Assembly: GCF_000471905.2 (NCBI RefSeq)
Contig: NW_006499617.1
Span: 2,722,325 to 2,786,324, forward strand
Source: Amborella trichopoda
Taxonomy: Eukaryota > Streptophyta > Magnoliopsida > Amborellales > Amborellaceae
Direction of reading: 5' to 3'
Length of the DNA: 64,000 bases
The notes under the pieces were generated by a model. That model saw only the letters and a list, made by a program, of their open reading frames with translations. It was not told the origin of the DNA and made no database searches. Below are positions 11,701-23,240 of this stretch, one piece after another; the stretch's first letter is position 1, and each line of letters starts with the position of its first letter. The translations under genes were made by a program, and so were the position numbers.

Positions 11701-12300
11701 TGAGGTCGAAACAAAATGACATCATTTGGGTAGTTCTTCTGCCTATTGCTCCTCTTTGAGGATTTCCAAGAATTCGACACACCTCCATTCCGTGACCCAT
11801 ATTGGCATTGGTTTCTTTAATGTGTCGCTCCTAACTTGGCAAGCGCATCTTCCTAAGCATTGAGCCTTCAAGGCACATCCTCGAGAGTCACCCCACCGAG
11901 TTTGGCTATTAGAGACTTAGCAACACCGAAGTAAGGTTTGAGGTTCTCCCTTCTTACATCGTACATTCCTTTGAGTTGCCTAATTACCAGCTCAAAGTCG
12001 CCATAGACGTTTAAGTGTTTTGCATCCAGGTGAGGGGCAATCTCTAGGCCTATGATGACCTCTTAGTATTCTGCCTCGTTATGAGACCCCACTCTCGAGA
12101 GGGATAAGGATAAGGGGACTAATCCTTCCCATGGAGTGATGAATACCACTCCTGCACTGCCTTTTTCCAAATGGAAGGCCTCGTCAACATACATTTTATA
12201 GCTGCATAGGCCTTCGACACTGAAGATTTCTTTCATCAGATGCGGGGGTGCCCATCTCAAGCGGATGAGTGGCCATGAAGTTCGCTAGGGCCTGACCCTT
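11701..12300 (-). pseudogene. pol: Second RNase H domain (dual-RNase-H Tat lineage)
   Basis: On the minus strand: YKMYVDEAFHLEKGSAGVVF (12130-12200), SRVGSHNEAEYEVIIGLEIA (12040-12100), NVYGDFELVIRQLKGMY (11960-12010). The D, E and D positions of an RNase H fold are recognisable. In Tat/Ogre elements an additional RNase H of archaeal/plant-like type lies between the ordinary RT-RNase H and integrase; this arrangement is seen here. Frame changes near 12060 and 11850 inactivate it. Confidence 0.8.
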
Positions 12301-12592
12301 GATGGCCCTTTGCAGCACATATGTGATGTCAAACTACATGACCATTTGGCAAGTTGGCCTGTCAGGCAGGGGCGTAATAAGAGCTACTTTATAGGGTCTG
12401 CATGAGAGACCAATCGAATCGACTGCGAGGCAGGTAGTGTCACAACTTCTGCACTACGAATATGAGAGCTTGGTATGTATTTTCTATTGGAGAGTAATTG
12501 ACCTCTACTTCTTGCATTCTGTGACTAGGATAGTATATGGCCATCTCCTTTCCTTCATCATTATTTTGAGCCAGCAGGGCTCCAAGCAACAA
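12280..12592 (-). pseudogene. pol: C-terminal piece of RT-RNase H, remnant A
   Basis: The minus strand reads the end of the first RNase H and the connection: FDITYVLQRAIKGQALANF at about 12270-12330, preceded by degraded TKLSYSYC-like sequence. Reverse transcriptase itself and everything back to the leader ORF are missing. The break coincides with the 31-bp tandem repeat at 12593. Confidence 0.65.
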
Positions 12593-12676
12593 AGGTATGC
12601 ACGGTAAAGTAGTCTATAGACATAGGTATGCACGGTAAAGTAGTCTATAGACATAGGTATGCATGGTAAAGTAGTC
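12593..12676. repeat. 31-bp tandem repeat at a deletion junction
   Basis: AGGTATGCACGGTAAAGTAG begins at 12593, 12624 and 12655 (two full units and one partial, 31-bp period). On one side is RNase H sequence, on the other leader-ORF sequence. It therefore marks the point where gag, protease and RT were lost. Confidence 0.85.
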
Positions 12677-13195
12677 GCACGGGCTGGCATGGGAGTTATC
12701 AGTAGGTGGTTTGTGCATGGGTGTGTTGCCACCGTGAGACATAGGCGGGGTCACTTTTCGGCTACCCATCACGACAGTAGTCTTGTATGGACCGACCGAG
12801 TGAGAAGGAGCGATGATGCGGGGGCCGCTTTGGGATCTGTGGATGACGGGGTGCCCTCCAGCAACATGACATCTTAGTGAGGGGGCAGTAGTAGAGTCGC
12901 CTGTGCGGTGGGCATCAAGTGGTCCCCCCTTAATGTTGGAAGAGGCGGGGTGAAGGGCCCTAGGGTCCATGCCCCAAACATTCCAAGTCGAGGCTGGGAT
13001 GGTCAGGCCAGCATGACCGCATAGAGGGCATGCAAGGGAGGGAGGAATCATCGGTCCAGCCTCACAGTGATTAGACACGGGTATGGAGATGCAGAAGTCC
13101 CGAACCCGAAGGAAGGATGGGTAAGAGGATCCCAACGAAAAAAGTGAATAGAGGAGAAAAAGAGATTGGTACCTGGAGACAGCTTGAGCCAACGA
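12677..13195 (-). pseudogene. Leader ORF (ORF1-like) of remnant A
   Basis: A minus-strand open frame (12614-13192), rich in Pro, Ser, His and Gly, directly follows the primer-binding site. It shares short runs with the equivalent regions of E (39390-40650) and G (60600-61663), such as GSRK and repeated A-P-S-HR patterns. Tat/Ogre elements often carry an extra ORF before gag. The function is not recognised. It is cut at 12676. Confidence 0.5.
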
Positions 13196-13198
13196 TCA

Positions 13199-13213
13199 GG
13201 TGACGAGTCGCCA
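13199..13213 (-). other. Primer-binding site of remnant A
   Basis: The minus strand reads TGGCGACTCGTCACC immediately after the LTR-A5 end. The same TGGCGA core follows LTR-6 and LTR-8. The TGG start complements the CCA end of a tRNA; which tRNA cannot be said from here. Confidence 0.65.
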
Positions 13214-13215
13214 GT

Positions 13216-15179
13216 TGATGTCCATGGGGTCCTGATCTCCCTTTGGGTGATGGAGACAAAAACCCTCTCCCAAACAACCACGGAGGCTCGACGAGTGGAG
13301 GGCATTCGGATCCTCCTGTTTGTGGATAGGAGGCCGATGATGAGAGAGATTTTATTGACTAGAGCGCTAACGCTCTTGCGTTGCTTTGGGGGTTCGGGGA
13401 CACCCCCGGGCAGATATCCCTCTTAGAGCAATTAAGAAGCCCTACGACTGTTGGCCAACACGGTTTGAATGAGAGCCCTCTTCTGGTTTTCAATCACTCT
13501 CCTCTCACCTTCACTGTGCTATCGAGGTGGGATTCGAATATCCCTCCTCCCTGGTCAACCTCTTAGGGGATTGCTGATAGTTGAGAGAAGGGGCGTGGGG
13601 AAAGCCGGGGGTCAAGGCTGACGGGTTAGCTCATGTCCATGAGCTCGCGAGTAGATGTGGACTACCGCGTGGGCGGAGTCGTTTGCGAAGGTGGAGGTGA
13701 GCGAGAGAGAGAAAAAATGACCCGACTTAGGTGTGACCCATGAGATCGGGATACCCTCGGGACCGCACACTCAGGGGTACCCTCACTTTCTCAAAGTTCT
13801 CTCTCTCTTCTCCCACAAAGACTAGAGACTTACAAAGGAAAACTAATGAGCACAACTTAGCCTTGATTCTTCCTTGCCTTCAGGGGTAAGATTATGGATT
13901 CTCTCCAAAAAGAAGTTCCAGAGGTTGTCTTACAGGTTAATTAAGCTTGTTTATATAGAGGATTCACCAAACAGAGGTGAACGTTCAAAAGTCAAGCTTA
14001 ATTACAATTAAAAAAATTTTAAAAAAATTTAAAACAAACCTAAAAATTAGGCATAAATGAACAAAATGTCTTAGTGATCTTTTGCCCAAATGACGAGACC
14101 GTCCCTGCATGCAGGTTGCTCTGTCATGGGAAGAACTTGGAAGTTGGTCCTATAACTTGTGGCAACTGTTCGGCTGTTTCAGTGGCATATCTTCATTTTT
14201 CTCTCGATTTTGGGCATTTTGATGCCCTCCAATAGTGTTGTGGTGGCCTTTCTCCCCGGGGTGAAAGTCCATCAAGTTTTGTGAACTTTATCAGCCATTG
14301 CATCTTTGAGCTGCGTCATTTTGGCTCCTGGCTCTGCTTGTTAGTCAAAGAGGAGGCTGCTGCAATTGTTTTGTACCAAGTTTGGGCGGATTTGATGTAG
14401 GTTTGCTCCTTTGTCTAATTTGGAAGGTTGTCGAAGAAAGGGATTTCGACAACCTGCTGGATTTGCTTCTTTGGTGACCTGAGGACTTGCATTCATCGAA
14501 CCATGGATTGATTGCAAGAGTTGTACCAGAATGTAGCTCTTTGCGAGGTGCTTCTATTGAACTTCTCCTTGCGTTAGTCGATGGCTTAGATATTGAGTTA
14601 TGCTTCACTCAATCCGAAGCTTGCTGAACCCTTTTTTTTTCCCTTGGATTCTCTGGCTACTTTCCTGTTCAGAGCAATAGGGGTTCTCGGTCACGTCACA
14701 GTGTATGCCGTAGGTCAAAATGACGAGGCTGACGTGATTTGGAACATTTCAACGTTTGAGCTCTGTCTGGTTTCGGAGGAATGTGCAAGCTATTGCTAGA
14801 AAACATCGTAGCAGTCCCCATTTTTAGACAGGTTTAGTGAAGCCGCATCGCACTATGGTAAAACCCATGAGTTATGAGGCCGCATGAGCGTAGATCCTGC
14901 TAGGGAGGTCCGATTGAGCCCATATTTGGTCCTCGATGGTTTTTTGATGTTTTAAGTGCAATGGCAGTGGTCTGGTCTGATGTTGCAACCGCTAACATAG
15001 AGCTACAGTGAAGAGTGTTTGTTTGGTGCGAGGGAGCCGCACCCAGGTCACTAGGCTGGAGGCTTTATTTTCGGCACAATCTTGGCCTACGGGTGTTCCG
15101 TGAACTAGCGAGACCAGACTATCACCAACTCTCTCCTTATTCTCATGGGATCATGGAAGTACATCAAAAATTACGTACA
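13216..15179 (-). mobile_element. LTR-A5: divergent family H-like LTR
   Basis: It ends next to a primer-binding site, so it acts as 5' LTR for the sequence to its left. The minus strand has TATA (CTCTATATAAAC, 13951-13960) and AATAAA (13351-13356), about 600 bp apart, fitting a long R region. The end resembles other family H U5 ends (GGTCCTGATCTCCCTTTGGG versus GATGCCTCGATCTCACCTTT on the plus strand), but most of it does not align with LTR-1. A and LTR-1 may therefore come from different subfamilies. The start at 15179 is tentative: TGTACGTAATTTTTGATG, preceded by AAAAGGGGCAAG. Confidence 0.55.
13951..13960 (-). promoter_or_regulatory. TATA box of LTR-A5
   Basis: CTCTATATAA on the minus strand, followed about 600 bp later by AATAAA at 13351-13356 and 740 bp later by the LTR end and primer-binding site, a normal U3-R-U5 order. 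Confidence 0.65.
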
Positions 15180-15671
15180 ACTTGCCCCTTTTAAACAATT
15201 ATTTCATGTCTTTATTTTTCAAAAATTGCTATGGAGTTCAATTACTCTTCTTTTATTTGAATTGGGGATTTTATTATCCCTAAATTTGTAGGTTTACCCA
15301 TGGGAAGCACGACAAAGTAGTTTCTGCTTTCTTCAAGAAAACCTAAACATCCAAAATCAACTTCGTGCTCCCTTCTCTCAGGTCATCAAACTTTGTTCGA
15401 ATCGATTGACGTTGCTCTCATCTCAGTGCGACAAGCTAGCCAATAAGGATGTCAAAGACAATTTCAATTCTAGAAGAGAATTTCTTGGAATTGTAAATCA
15501 AACAGATTAAGGGGATGAAAGCGCACTTCAGAAAAACAAAGTAGAGTCTTCAACTACATAAGAACTCCTAAAGTAGACCTCATTATATCTGTTGCAAACT
15601 ATGGAAGAGCCTGAGATAAGTGACATTGTGCACTACTGCTTCGTAGAAATTCAAGAAGATCTACCAAGTGG
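15180..15671. other. Unassigned spacer
   Basis: A/T-rich sequence between LTR-A5 and the end of LTR-2. The purine tract at its left edge could be a polypurine tract, which would make LTR-A5 also the 3' LTR of something to the right. No coding region is recognised. Confidence 0.35.
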
Positions 15672-17532
15672 ATAGATGCCTCGATCTCACCTTTTGGGTC
15701 GATATGACATGGTGGTGTGGTTCCAAGTTCGAGATAGACCCGGGGACTTGAGACCGCTCTCTCGTGAACAGTGTCGAGAGGACACAGGCAGGATTACCAA
15801 TCGGTGAGAGAGGAATTGACGTGTGAGGTAGGATCTACCTCACCTGGGTTCGTGATGCACTAGGGGTGAGAGAAGAAATTTGACTGGGTGGCAAGACTGA
15901 CACAGTGACAGGACTGACACATTGACTGGTCTGACACAGTAGGTTGACAAGCACGGTAACTAGATTGGCACGACAGTTAGGCTGCTCGATGTCAAGACAG
16001 GCACGACGGCTGGTCTGACGCAGTAACTAACTTGACATGACAGTTACACTGGCATGGTAACTAGACCGGCACGACGGCTAGGCTGCTTGGTGACAAGACT
16101 AGCACAGCAACACATCGCTCAGCCTGCCTTCTGGTCAAACAAATAAAGGGGACAGAAAGGAGAGAGGAGGAGGAGGTCATGCTCGATAGTACGCACTGCT
16201 CTGCAAGATAGAGAAGAAGAGGGAAGAAAGAAGGGTCACACTCATCGATGTGTGCATTCGCACAGGACAAAACTGTGAGAGAAGAAAGGTCACACTCGGT
16301 GGTACTTACTGTCGCACAAGATGGAGAAGAATAAAGAAGAGGGAGAGAGTTACACGCAACGGTGTTCACCGTTATACGAGATGAAGTGAAGAGAAAAAGA
16401 GAGAGAAAGTTGTTCTAGGAAGCATCTCGGGAAGACGATCATTTGATGCCCTTTTCGAACTACGAATCAGACTCTCGGGCCATGATCATGACATGGCAAA
16501 GACATGGAAAAAAGTGCAATCTTATATTTAAGATTCAGCTCATTTTTTAGTGTTTTTTGTCAATTTCTTTGGTGTAGCGTGTTGAGCATGTTGCCACGAT
16601 CATGTTGCAAAAAGAACGGCTTTCCAAATTGGGAAAGTTTGGCTGGAGTTTGGATTCTGATGGTCGGAATTATAGAAACTTCTGACTCATCGTGCTCGAA
16701 ACTGAACGTCCATCACATGTGACATTTGGCTCAGATGAAGCCTCTGACCTTGTGCTCGTAATGGGTCTCTTTTGAGGTCCATATGATGCGCAAGCATCTT
16801 GATATGGTTGTTTGATCGAGGAGACATGTAGCTAGAATTTTCGTGTTACTTTTGGACGTTTTTCCAGTGAACTTCTCTCTTTGATTTCTCCTGGCTTGGA
16901 TCGTGTTATCAATCGTTCTGCATATCAAATCGACCGGGTCGACAAGACGAATGTGCTCCCAAAATTTGGGCACGATCCGACCTAGAATGAGGAAGATATG
17001 GCCATGGAAAATTTTTCTCCAAAATTGAGAATCACAGTTTCCATTAATGGAAACTGGTTCACTAAGGGTGCACCGTAATAGTGTACAACTTACCCATTTT
17101 GGGTAATGTGGTCATAACTTGCTCCTGAAGCGTCCAAATGTGTCGAAAATTTGTACTCAAGGGTTTTGGACCATTTTGAATCCAATGGCGATGGTCTAGA
17201 GACCATTTGACACCCCACAATGTTGTTTTAGTTCAGAATCCATTTTTAGCAAGATAGAGGCCGAACTTTCTGAAACATTTTTGTCGTTTGCACTCCCTAA
17301 AACTCATCGGATTGTGACAAAATATGGCAACTATTCTTAGGAAGCTCTTGAGAACAATCTTGAACCTTCTTGAGCCATTCTGGGACTGTTGAAAATTTCA
17401 CTTCACGATCAAGGCTTAATGATCTATGGCTTCCGTAGTCCAAAAGAATTTTGATACCTGCGGACCTAGGTCACAAACGACTCTCTTCTTATTTGCACCG
17501 AGGATACAAGTGATGGAGAATGACCTCAAACA
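15672..17532 (-). mobile_element. LTR-2: shortened family H LTR, 3' LTR of remnant B
   Basis: The minus strand starts TGTTTGAGGTCATTCTCC, preceded by GAAGCACAACATTCAGCGGGG. It ends in the conserved block 15685-15860 and GAGGCATCTATC. At 1.86 kb it lacks the acceptor region and much of the array. The array piece 15890-16400 nearly repeats 62390-62900 of LTR-8, including the GGCACGACGGCTAGGCTGC motif, so LTR-2 and LTR-8 are the closest pair of LTRs here. Confidence 0.8.
15890..16400 (-). repeat. Arrays of LTR-2
   Basis: Two arrays. 15890-16130 has about 45-bp units with GGCACGACGGCTAG / GACTGGTCTGACACAG. 16150-16400 has A/G-rich units with paired arms such as GTCATGCTCGATAGT...CACTG. The same pair of arrays in the same order occurs in LTR-8, LTR-7 (41640-41830, then 41990-42440) and, in plus orientation, LTR-4 and LTR-5. 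Confidence 0.7.
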
Positions 17533-18725
17533 GTTTTCCCCGCTGAATGTTGTGCTTCGAGAGAAGCGAGAAGTAAAACATTCGAAACAAAATTGTTCCT
17601 TTGACTTCAGTTTTCTTCTTGGTCACTAGATCACACGAACGTCAAAGGGATACTTGTGCAAAGCTGCTTCCCGTAGGGGTGACCAAGGCGCTCAAACAGC
17701 TGAGGGTTTTGTTGGCTTACCCTAGAGGTGGAGACTTTTAAGGGTTGTGTTTAATGTCCTCACCCATGTCAGACATATATTATGCTTTTAAAGTCTCCTC
17801 AGACTTGTTAGTGCTATTGTTTACTGCTACACCAGGTTTGGTTTAATAAGCAGGGTACCTCTGTGGGCCCCATCTTGTCTAGCCCAGTCGAGGCTTTTGG
17901 TGGTGTACCCCGAAAGTCTGCTCCAGTAAGGGAGGGATTTTGGTGATGCAGCCTCGGTTGGCTTCACCCTTGTTGCTCTAGGCAGGTATTGACCTGATTT
18001 GACAGTTGCCTGCCTGTGTGGGATCTGGAGGGATGACTTTGACGTCTACACCCCATTGGACGTATAGAAATATGATTTTTTTTTACATCCTAATAACATG
18101 ATATTATGTTATCGAGGATTTTTTTCTTGAATTGCAGGCTGAAGCGGCTTTTCGTAGCAGGCACTGCATCAACCTGCTTATTGGTTCAAGCAGCCTTTCA
18201 GGTGTTTGCTTGGATAGGGGAAGCAGTTCAGTAAAGATGGTTTTCACCAACCTCCTTTTAATTTAGGCTCTTTTGCCCATGACCTAATGGTCATGTCAGC
18301 CTTTCTTTTCATTTTTACTCATAGTGCCCTTCCAGGTTTTCACCATGCCCGGTTTTTATTTACGAAACACTCTTACTCATGGTTTCGTGACCATGCCCGT
18401 CCATCATTTTTACTCATGGCATTCACCTTTTCGGGTTTACACCATGCCCATTGTTTTTTTGTTTTTGTTGGGGTGTGTTTAAGGTCATGCCTCTCGGACC
18501 TAGGCAAAGCAGTTTTACGTCATGCGCTTAGGATGTGCACTATAGTTTAAGGTCATACAGCTAGACCATGACAGAGATGGATGATGGTTTATGGAGGCAA
18601 TAGGGTGAGTATCGTGGTTTGACTCACTTGGGGGAGATGGAACGAGACCGTCAGTGAATGACGGTTTGTGTTTGTATGGAAGGTGGATAAGGGGTGACAC
18701 ACTAGAGGTCGGTGAGTATGGGGCA
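17533..18725 (-). mobile_element. Remnant B: 3' untranslated end
   Basis: It matches remnant A's 3' end (5495-6620): the GAAGCACAACATT internal end, the GGTTTTCACC module (18300-18450) and a short GGTCAT array piece (18490-18560). It stops at about 18725 after GGTGAGTATGGGGCA. There the sequence switches to plus-oriented gag of remnant C, so B's coding part is absent. Confidence 0.65.
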
Positions 18726-19870
18726 CCCGCGATCCTTCGTGCACTAATTTCCATAATGCTTGAAGAGGGACACATCACGCCAAAGCCGACAAGGCAGCTC
18801 AAGTTCCAGTCTCCAGGAATTGAGAACATTTGGTACTCATATCACCTGATACGAGGCCATGAAGTGAGCGAATCCACTGGCTTCCATGAAATCTTAGCAA
18901 AGAGGATGCAATATTGCCAGGAAGCTCATGGTAACCCAGAAAGATGCCCTCAAGTCCCTCTTCCACCAGTGTAAGAAGAACTCCCGACGCATGCCCCTGG
19001 AAGCGCTAAGCTTGACCCCCTGGAAGCCCTCTTTGAGGTGATGCTCCAACAAGGTCTTGTCACTCCCATGCCCTCTAGGCAACCTATGTGCCTTGCCTAG
19101 GGTACGTAAAACCTCTGGTGCCCATATCACAAAGTATGGGGCCACGAACTGAAAGAATGCTCTAGGTTCGAAGCTATAGTCACTCAGAAGGTACAAGAGG
19201 GCCACATCATCTGCATCGTTCTCCCAGAGCACTCTCAAGCTGTCACCCCTGTCCAAAAGGTGACCTCGCTGTGGGTTCCCTATGATCAAACACTGAGTCC
19301 TCAACTTCTCAGCTCTGAGAAGTCTATCATGGACGTAGTAGGCTCAAATCCTTGAAGCGTGAGGCAATCCACCAAGCTAAGACTACTCATGAGCCCGATA
19401 GGGCGGTCCAAACACTTCCTCAGGGATCCAGAAGGAGACGAGCACCAAGGTCAGCTCGCTGAGGGAACCACATCCCTCAGGCAACAGTTGAGGAAGAATT
19501 CCTCAGGCCCCTTCCTCCACTGCCAACCTTACCGGACTTCATCCCAGATGCAGCTCGCCTTGTCCTGTCATCCAATCAGACGAATGTCCCTGAGTCATCA
19601 ATAGCTCGGGAGTCATCCAATATGGGTGATGATCCTAAAAGCGCCCCACAACAGTCAAAGACGGGGCAAGACCTAAAATTCCCCCTGTCCATGTCCAATT
19701 CTGTCGACGATGTGAAAAGCAGCCCAGAACATTCTAACTCTTCTTCTACTCCCTCCTCTTCTATTTCTTTTACATGTATAGCTCGACAGCGCCCAAACTT
19801 CGAAGCTCTAAATAGAGTGCTCGGAGGCACCAGCCTCATCAGGTTGCAGCGGAAGAACTGCAGTGCTCAT
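18726..19870 (+). pseudogene. gag: gag of remnant C (C-terminal part)
   Basis: Plus-strand frames match the distal gag of E and G. ILRALISIMLEEGHITPKP (18737-18790) and the similar LEALFEVMLQQGLVTPMPSRQ (19020-19080) are two copies of a segment present once in E. Each is followed by a YHxxxGHE knuckle-like stretch (YHLIRGHEVSES at about 18838; YHKVWGHELKECSRF at about 19120). The tail has the N/DFEAL motif (19795) conserved in all three gags, after a Ser-rich linker. Gag packages element RNA. Stops and frameshifts break it; the capsid part is missing on the left and pol on the right. Confidence 0.7.
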
Positions 19871-19879
19871 CTTCATATG

Positions 19880-20300
19880 ATAATAAGACCAGAGGGGGCG
19901 GGTCAAGCCCAAAAGGGCTATCACCATGTGCTTCGTCAGGAGGCTATCGTCACGTGCTTTGTCAAGAGGTTATCATCACGCGCTTCATCAAGAGGCTATC
20001 GATGTGCGTTTCGTTAGGACGCTATGGCTGCGTGCTTCGTCAAGAGGCTATCACTGCGTGCTTCGTTTGGAAGTTATCGCTGCGTGCTTTGTCCAAGAGG
20101 CTATCGTCGTGCGCTTCATCAAGAAGCTATCTCCGTGCGCTTCATTAAGGGGTATCACCACGCGCTTCTTCAAGAAGTTAAAGCCACATGCCTCACCAAG
20201 GAGTTACCGTCGTGTGCTTCACTCAAGACCTAATGCCATGCGCACATCATCCCGGCCTAATGCGGCGTGTGTTATCCATGACTTGGTGCCATGCGCATGC
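19880..20300 (+). repeat. GCTTCGTCAAGAGGCTATCG array of remnant C
   Basis: About a dozen 26-27-bp units with the pattern TGCGCTTCATCAAGAGGCTATCG-like (TGCTTCGTCAAGAGGCTATC). It is the reverse-orientation equivalent of 8290-8530. The jump from gag to this array within 30 bp shows that all of pol was deleted from C. The overlapping ORFs are repeat shadows. Confidence 0.8.
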
Positions 20301-20479
20301 AATGGAAGTCCATTTGGACCATCGTTCTACATCATCAGGAAGTTCATTTCTTGTGCTACAACCTCACTCCTTAGGGAGTCGAGCCCCCAATCATGACTCT
20401 ATTCCCCCTGGAGTCACATTCTCCCCACATAAAGTTCGTGCTGCCCTAAACTTCATAGGCAGGGTCCACGCTGCAAGAC

Positions 20480-21660
20480 CTTGAGCTGCGTAACAATGGC
20501 TTGTGCTGCATGACCTTAAATTGAATAGCCATGGTCTAAACTATACGACCTTAAACTATAGTGGGGGTCTACTTACACGACCTTAACTTGTATGGTCCTA
20601 GCCGCATGTCTTTAAACTGCATAGCCATGGTCCGAGCTACAGGACCTTAAAAATGTAATGCACGTCCTTGTAGCAAGACGATAAACCGCATGACAAATAG
20701 TCCATACGCATGACTCTAATCTGTGAAATGGGTGCACCTCTTCACCAGGTGTATTCCATGAACATCCCCAGTAATGTTAGGTGTATGTAAAAGAAAAAGG
20801 GAGTCATGCTTACCCCTTCAAATCCCAAGAAGGTCTGTTTCACACCACCATCCCCCAATAGGAGTCACATACTATTGTGACCCACTATCCCTAGGGAGTT
20901 AGGGTCACTCTTATCTTTTCAACCCCCAGTGGGGTCACATTTGTGCTTTAGCCTGTCATTCTTAGCAGCGTTACATGCACACCATTACTCATCATCCTCA
21001 AAGACTCACATTTACCCTCTTAAGCCCCAGAGAAGTCCGCTTCCACTTGCCACTCCTTGTAAGGCCACCATCTTCATCTAACCCTCTCTGCTTGTGTATA
21101 GCCTTAACTATCTTTATCCCCAGGGAGTCAGATTGCTGTACACAGACCTATTTCACATGCAGCTTCACCTACATGGTGACCTACATAATGGTCCATGCTG
21201 CATGACCTTAAATTACACAGCTGTGGTCCATTCTGCATAACCTTAAACTGTACAGCCATGGTCCACACTGCATGACCCTAAACTGCACAGCCATGGTCCA
21301 AACTATATGACTGTAAACTGTAGTGGAGGTCTAGTTGTATGATCATAAACTGCCTAGCCCTAGCTGCACGACTTTAAACTGCATAACCATGGTCCGAACT
21401 ATATGACCATGAACCATAGTCTACGTGCTAGCTGCATGACATTAAAAGACTCAGCATCACGGTCCAAACTATATGACTTTAAACTGTAGCGGAGGTCTAG
21501 TTGCACGGCGTAAAACTGCCTGGTCCCAGTTGCATGATTTGAAACTGCATAACCACGGTCCAAGCCATATGACCTTAAACAGTAGTGCACGTCTTGGCCA
21601 CATGACGTTAAACTGCTTTCACAGATCTCGGAGGCACGACCTTAAACTTGTCCTCACATA
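20480..21660 (+). repeat. GGTCC/ATGACC palindromic array of remnant C
   Basis: Tandem units of about 30-36 bp, such as CATGGTCCACACTGCATGAC followed by CCTAAACTGCACAGC. The unit is the reverse complement of the array in A at 6930-8160. A central portion (20740-21180) carries the CCCCAGTGGGGTCACA-type second repeat, also as in A. A further short stretch lies at 21990-22080. Confidence 0.85.
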
Positions 21661-23240
21661 CGCGCACACCCCCTTTAAGTGCATTTTCATGCACGCTTTC
21701 CCTAACCAACCCATTCATGTGCGCGCACCACCTTCATTACTACCTAGTGAACCCATTGACTTCACTACCCCTATTCATCATTCCCCAGTGTGTCTCGCCC
21801 ATGCTCACAAAATGGTGAGCTATCTCGCCACCCATACTCGCTGTCAGCTAATGTGTCACCACTTTTTCACCTACCATTCATCACCTTCCATCTCTTATAA
21901 GCAGTCTCCTACCATCTCCCCAAAGTGAGTCAAAACCACCACCATACTCACTCCATGGCCTCCACAGACTGCCATTCATCATAACCATGGCTGAGCTGTA
22001 TGACCCTAAACTACAGTGCATGTCCTGGCCGCATGACATTAAAAGGCTTCACACAGGTCTCGAAGGCATGACCCTAAACACGCCTTCACAAAAAACGGGC
22101 ATGGTGTACACTTAGACAAGGGAACGCCATGAGTAAAAATGACAGACAGGCATGGTCACGAAACTATGAGTAAAAGAGTTCCATGAAAACAAAAACACAG
22201 ACATGGTGAAAGCCCCAAAAGGGCACCATGAGAGAAAAAGGATGAAAAGGGTGGACATGGCCACAAGGTCATGGGTAAAAGAGTCCGAAAACAAAGGAAG
22301 TTGGTGAAAATCGTCTTTATGGTATCACTTCCTCTGTTCAAGTGACAACCCACAAAGGACGCTCAGACCAACAAAACAGGTTGACGCAGCACCACAGCCT
22401 CAGCAGACACACAATTGCCAAACAGTCATAATTCTTGCTGCCGAGGTCTACACAAAATCATCAACTGCCAACTTCCAGTCCAATTACAAACACAAAATGG
22501 CTCACCCGAGAGTGAGAGCGTCATAAGATCTCTCACACTTCACCTCCAAAAACAAAAAGAGTCCTTGTGGCTGAGAACAATGACCGAAAGATCCCTCCAA
22601 AATGATAAAAGACCATCATGAAGGTAAGAAACTGACAATGCCAAGGCCTAACATACCAAAGACTTTACGGTTACTCCTTGTCATGAGATCACCTCTCCAA
22701 AAACCTTCCTTAGCCGACAGGTCCAGATTTTCAGGACAGGTCAGAAGCCCCTGACTGGAATAGGCAGGATGGGACCCACGAGGCCGCCTCATCAAAATTC
22801 CCCCAAGCCGGCAGACCTAGATTTTTGAGACAGGTCAGAAGCCCCCAACTGGAGCCTCCTGGACGAGACCTACACAGATACCTTGATCATAAAAAGAAAA
22901 CCTGGTGTAGCAGCAAACAATGTTGACCAAAGGATCATAGCACTTGGCCGCCACATAGGCCCATTTCTGACCAATGAGGTCCCTACAAAATCCTCAAGCT
23001 GTCAGAATCACAAATAGTCCCTTGAGAGTGAGGACTTCAATAGGATCCCTCAAAAGTCTCTTCTCCCCGTAAAGTCTACACTCATGGACCTGTATATTAT
23101 GTCCAAACGTCTGAGCATCCTAGTTACAGCATTGCGTGGATCTTCTCGATGTTCACGTAGTCCTGTGGCTAGTCAGGGGAAATTTTCTGAATGATTGTAC
23201 CTTTTTCTTCTCTCGAAGCACAAGAATCGATGGGGCATGC
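21661..23240 (+). mobile_element. Remnant C: distal 3' untranslated region
   Basis: Noncoding. It holds the CATGAGTAAAAGAG module (22120-22300), the CAGGTCAGAAGCCCC segment duplicated at about 22735 and 22830, and the internal end CTCGAAGCACAAGAATCGAT then GGGGCATGC before the LTR. Order and content mirror 5495-6920 of A. Confidence 0.65.
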
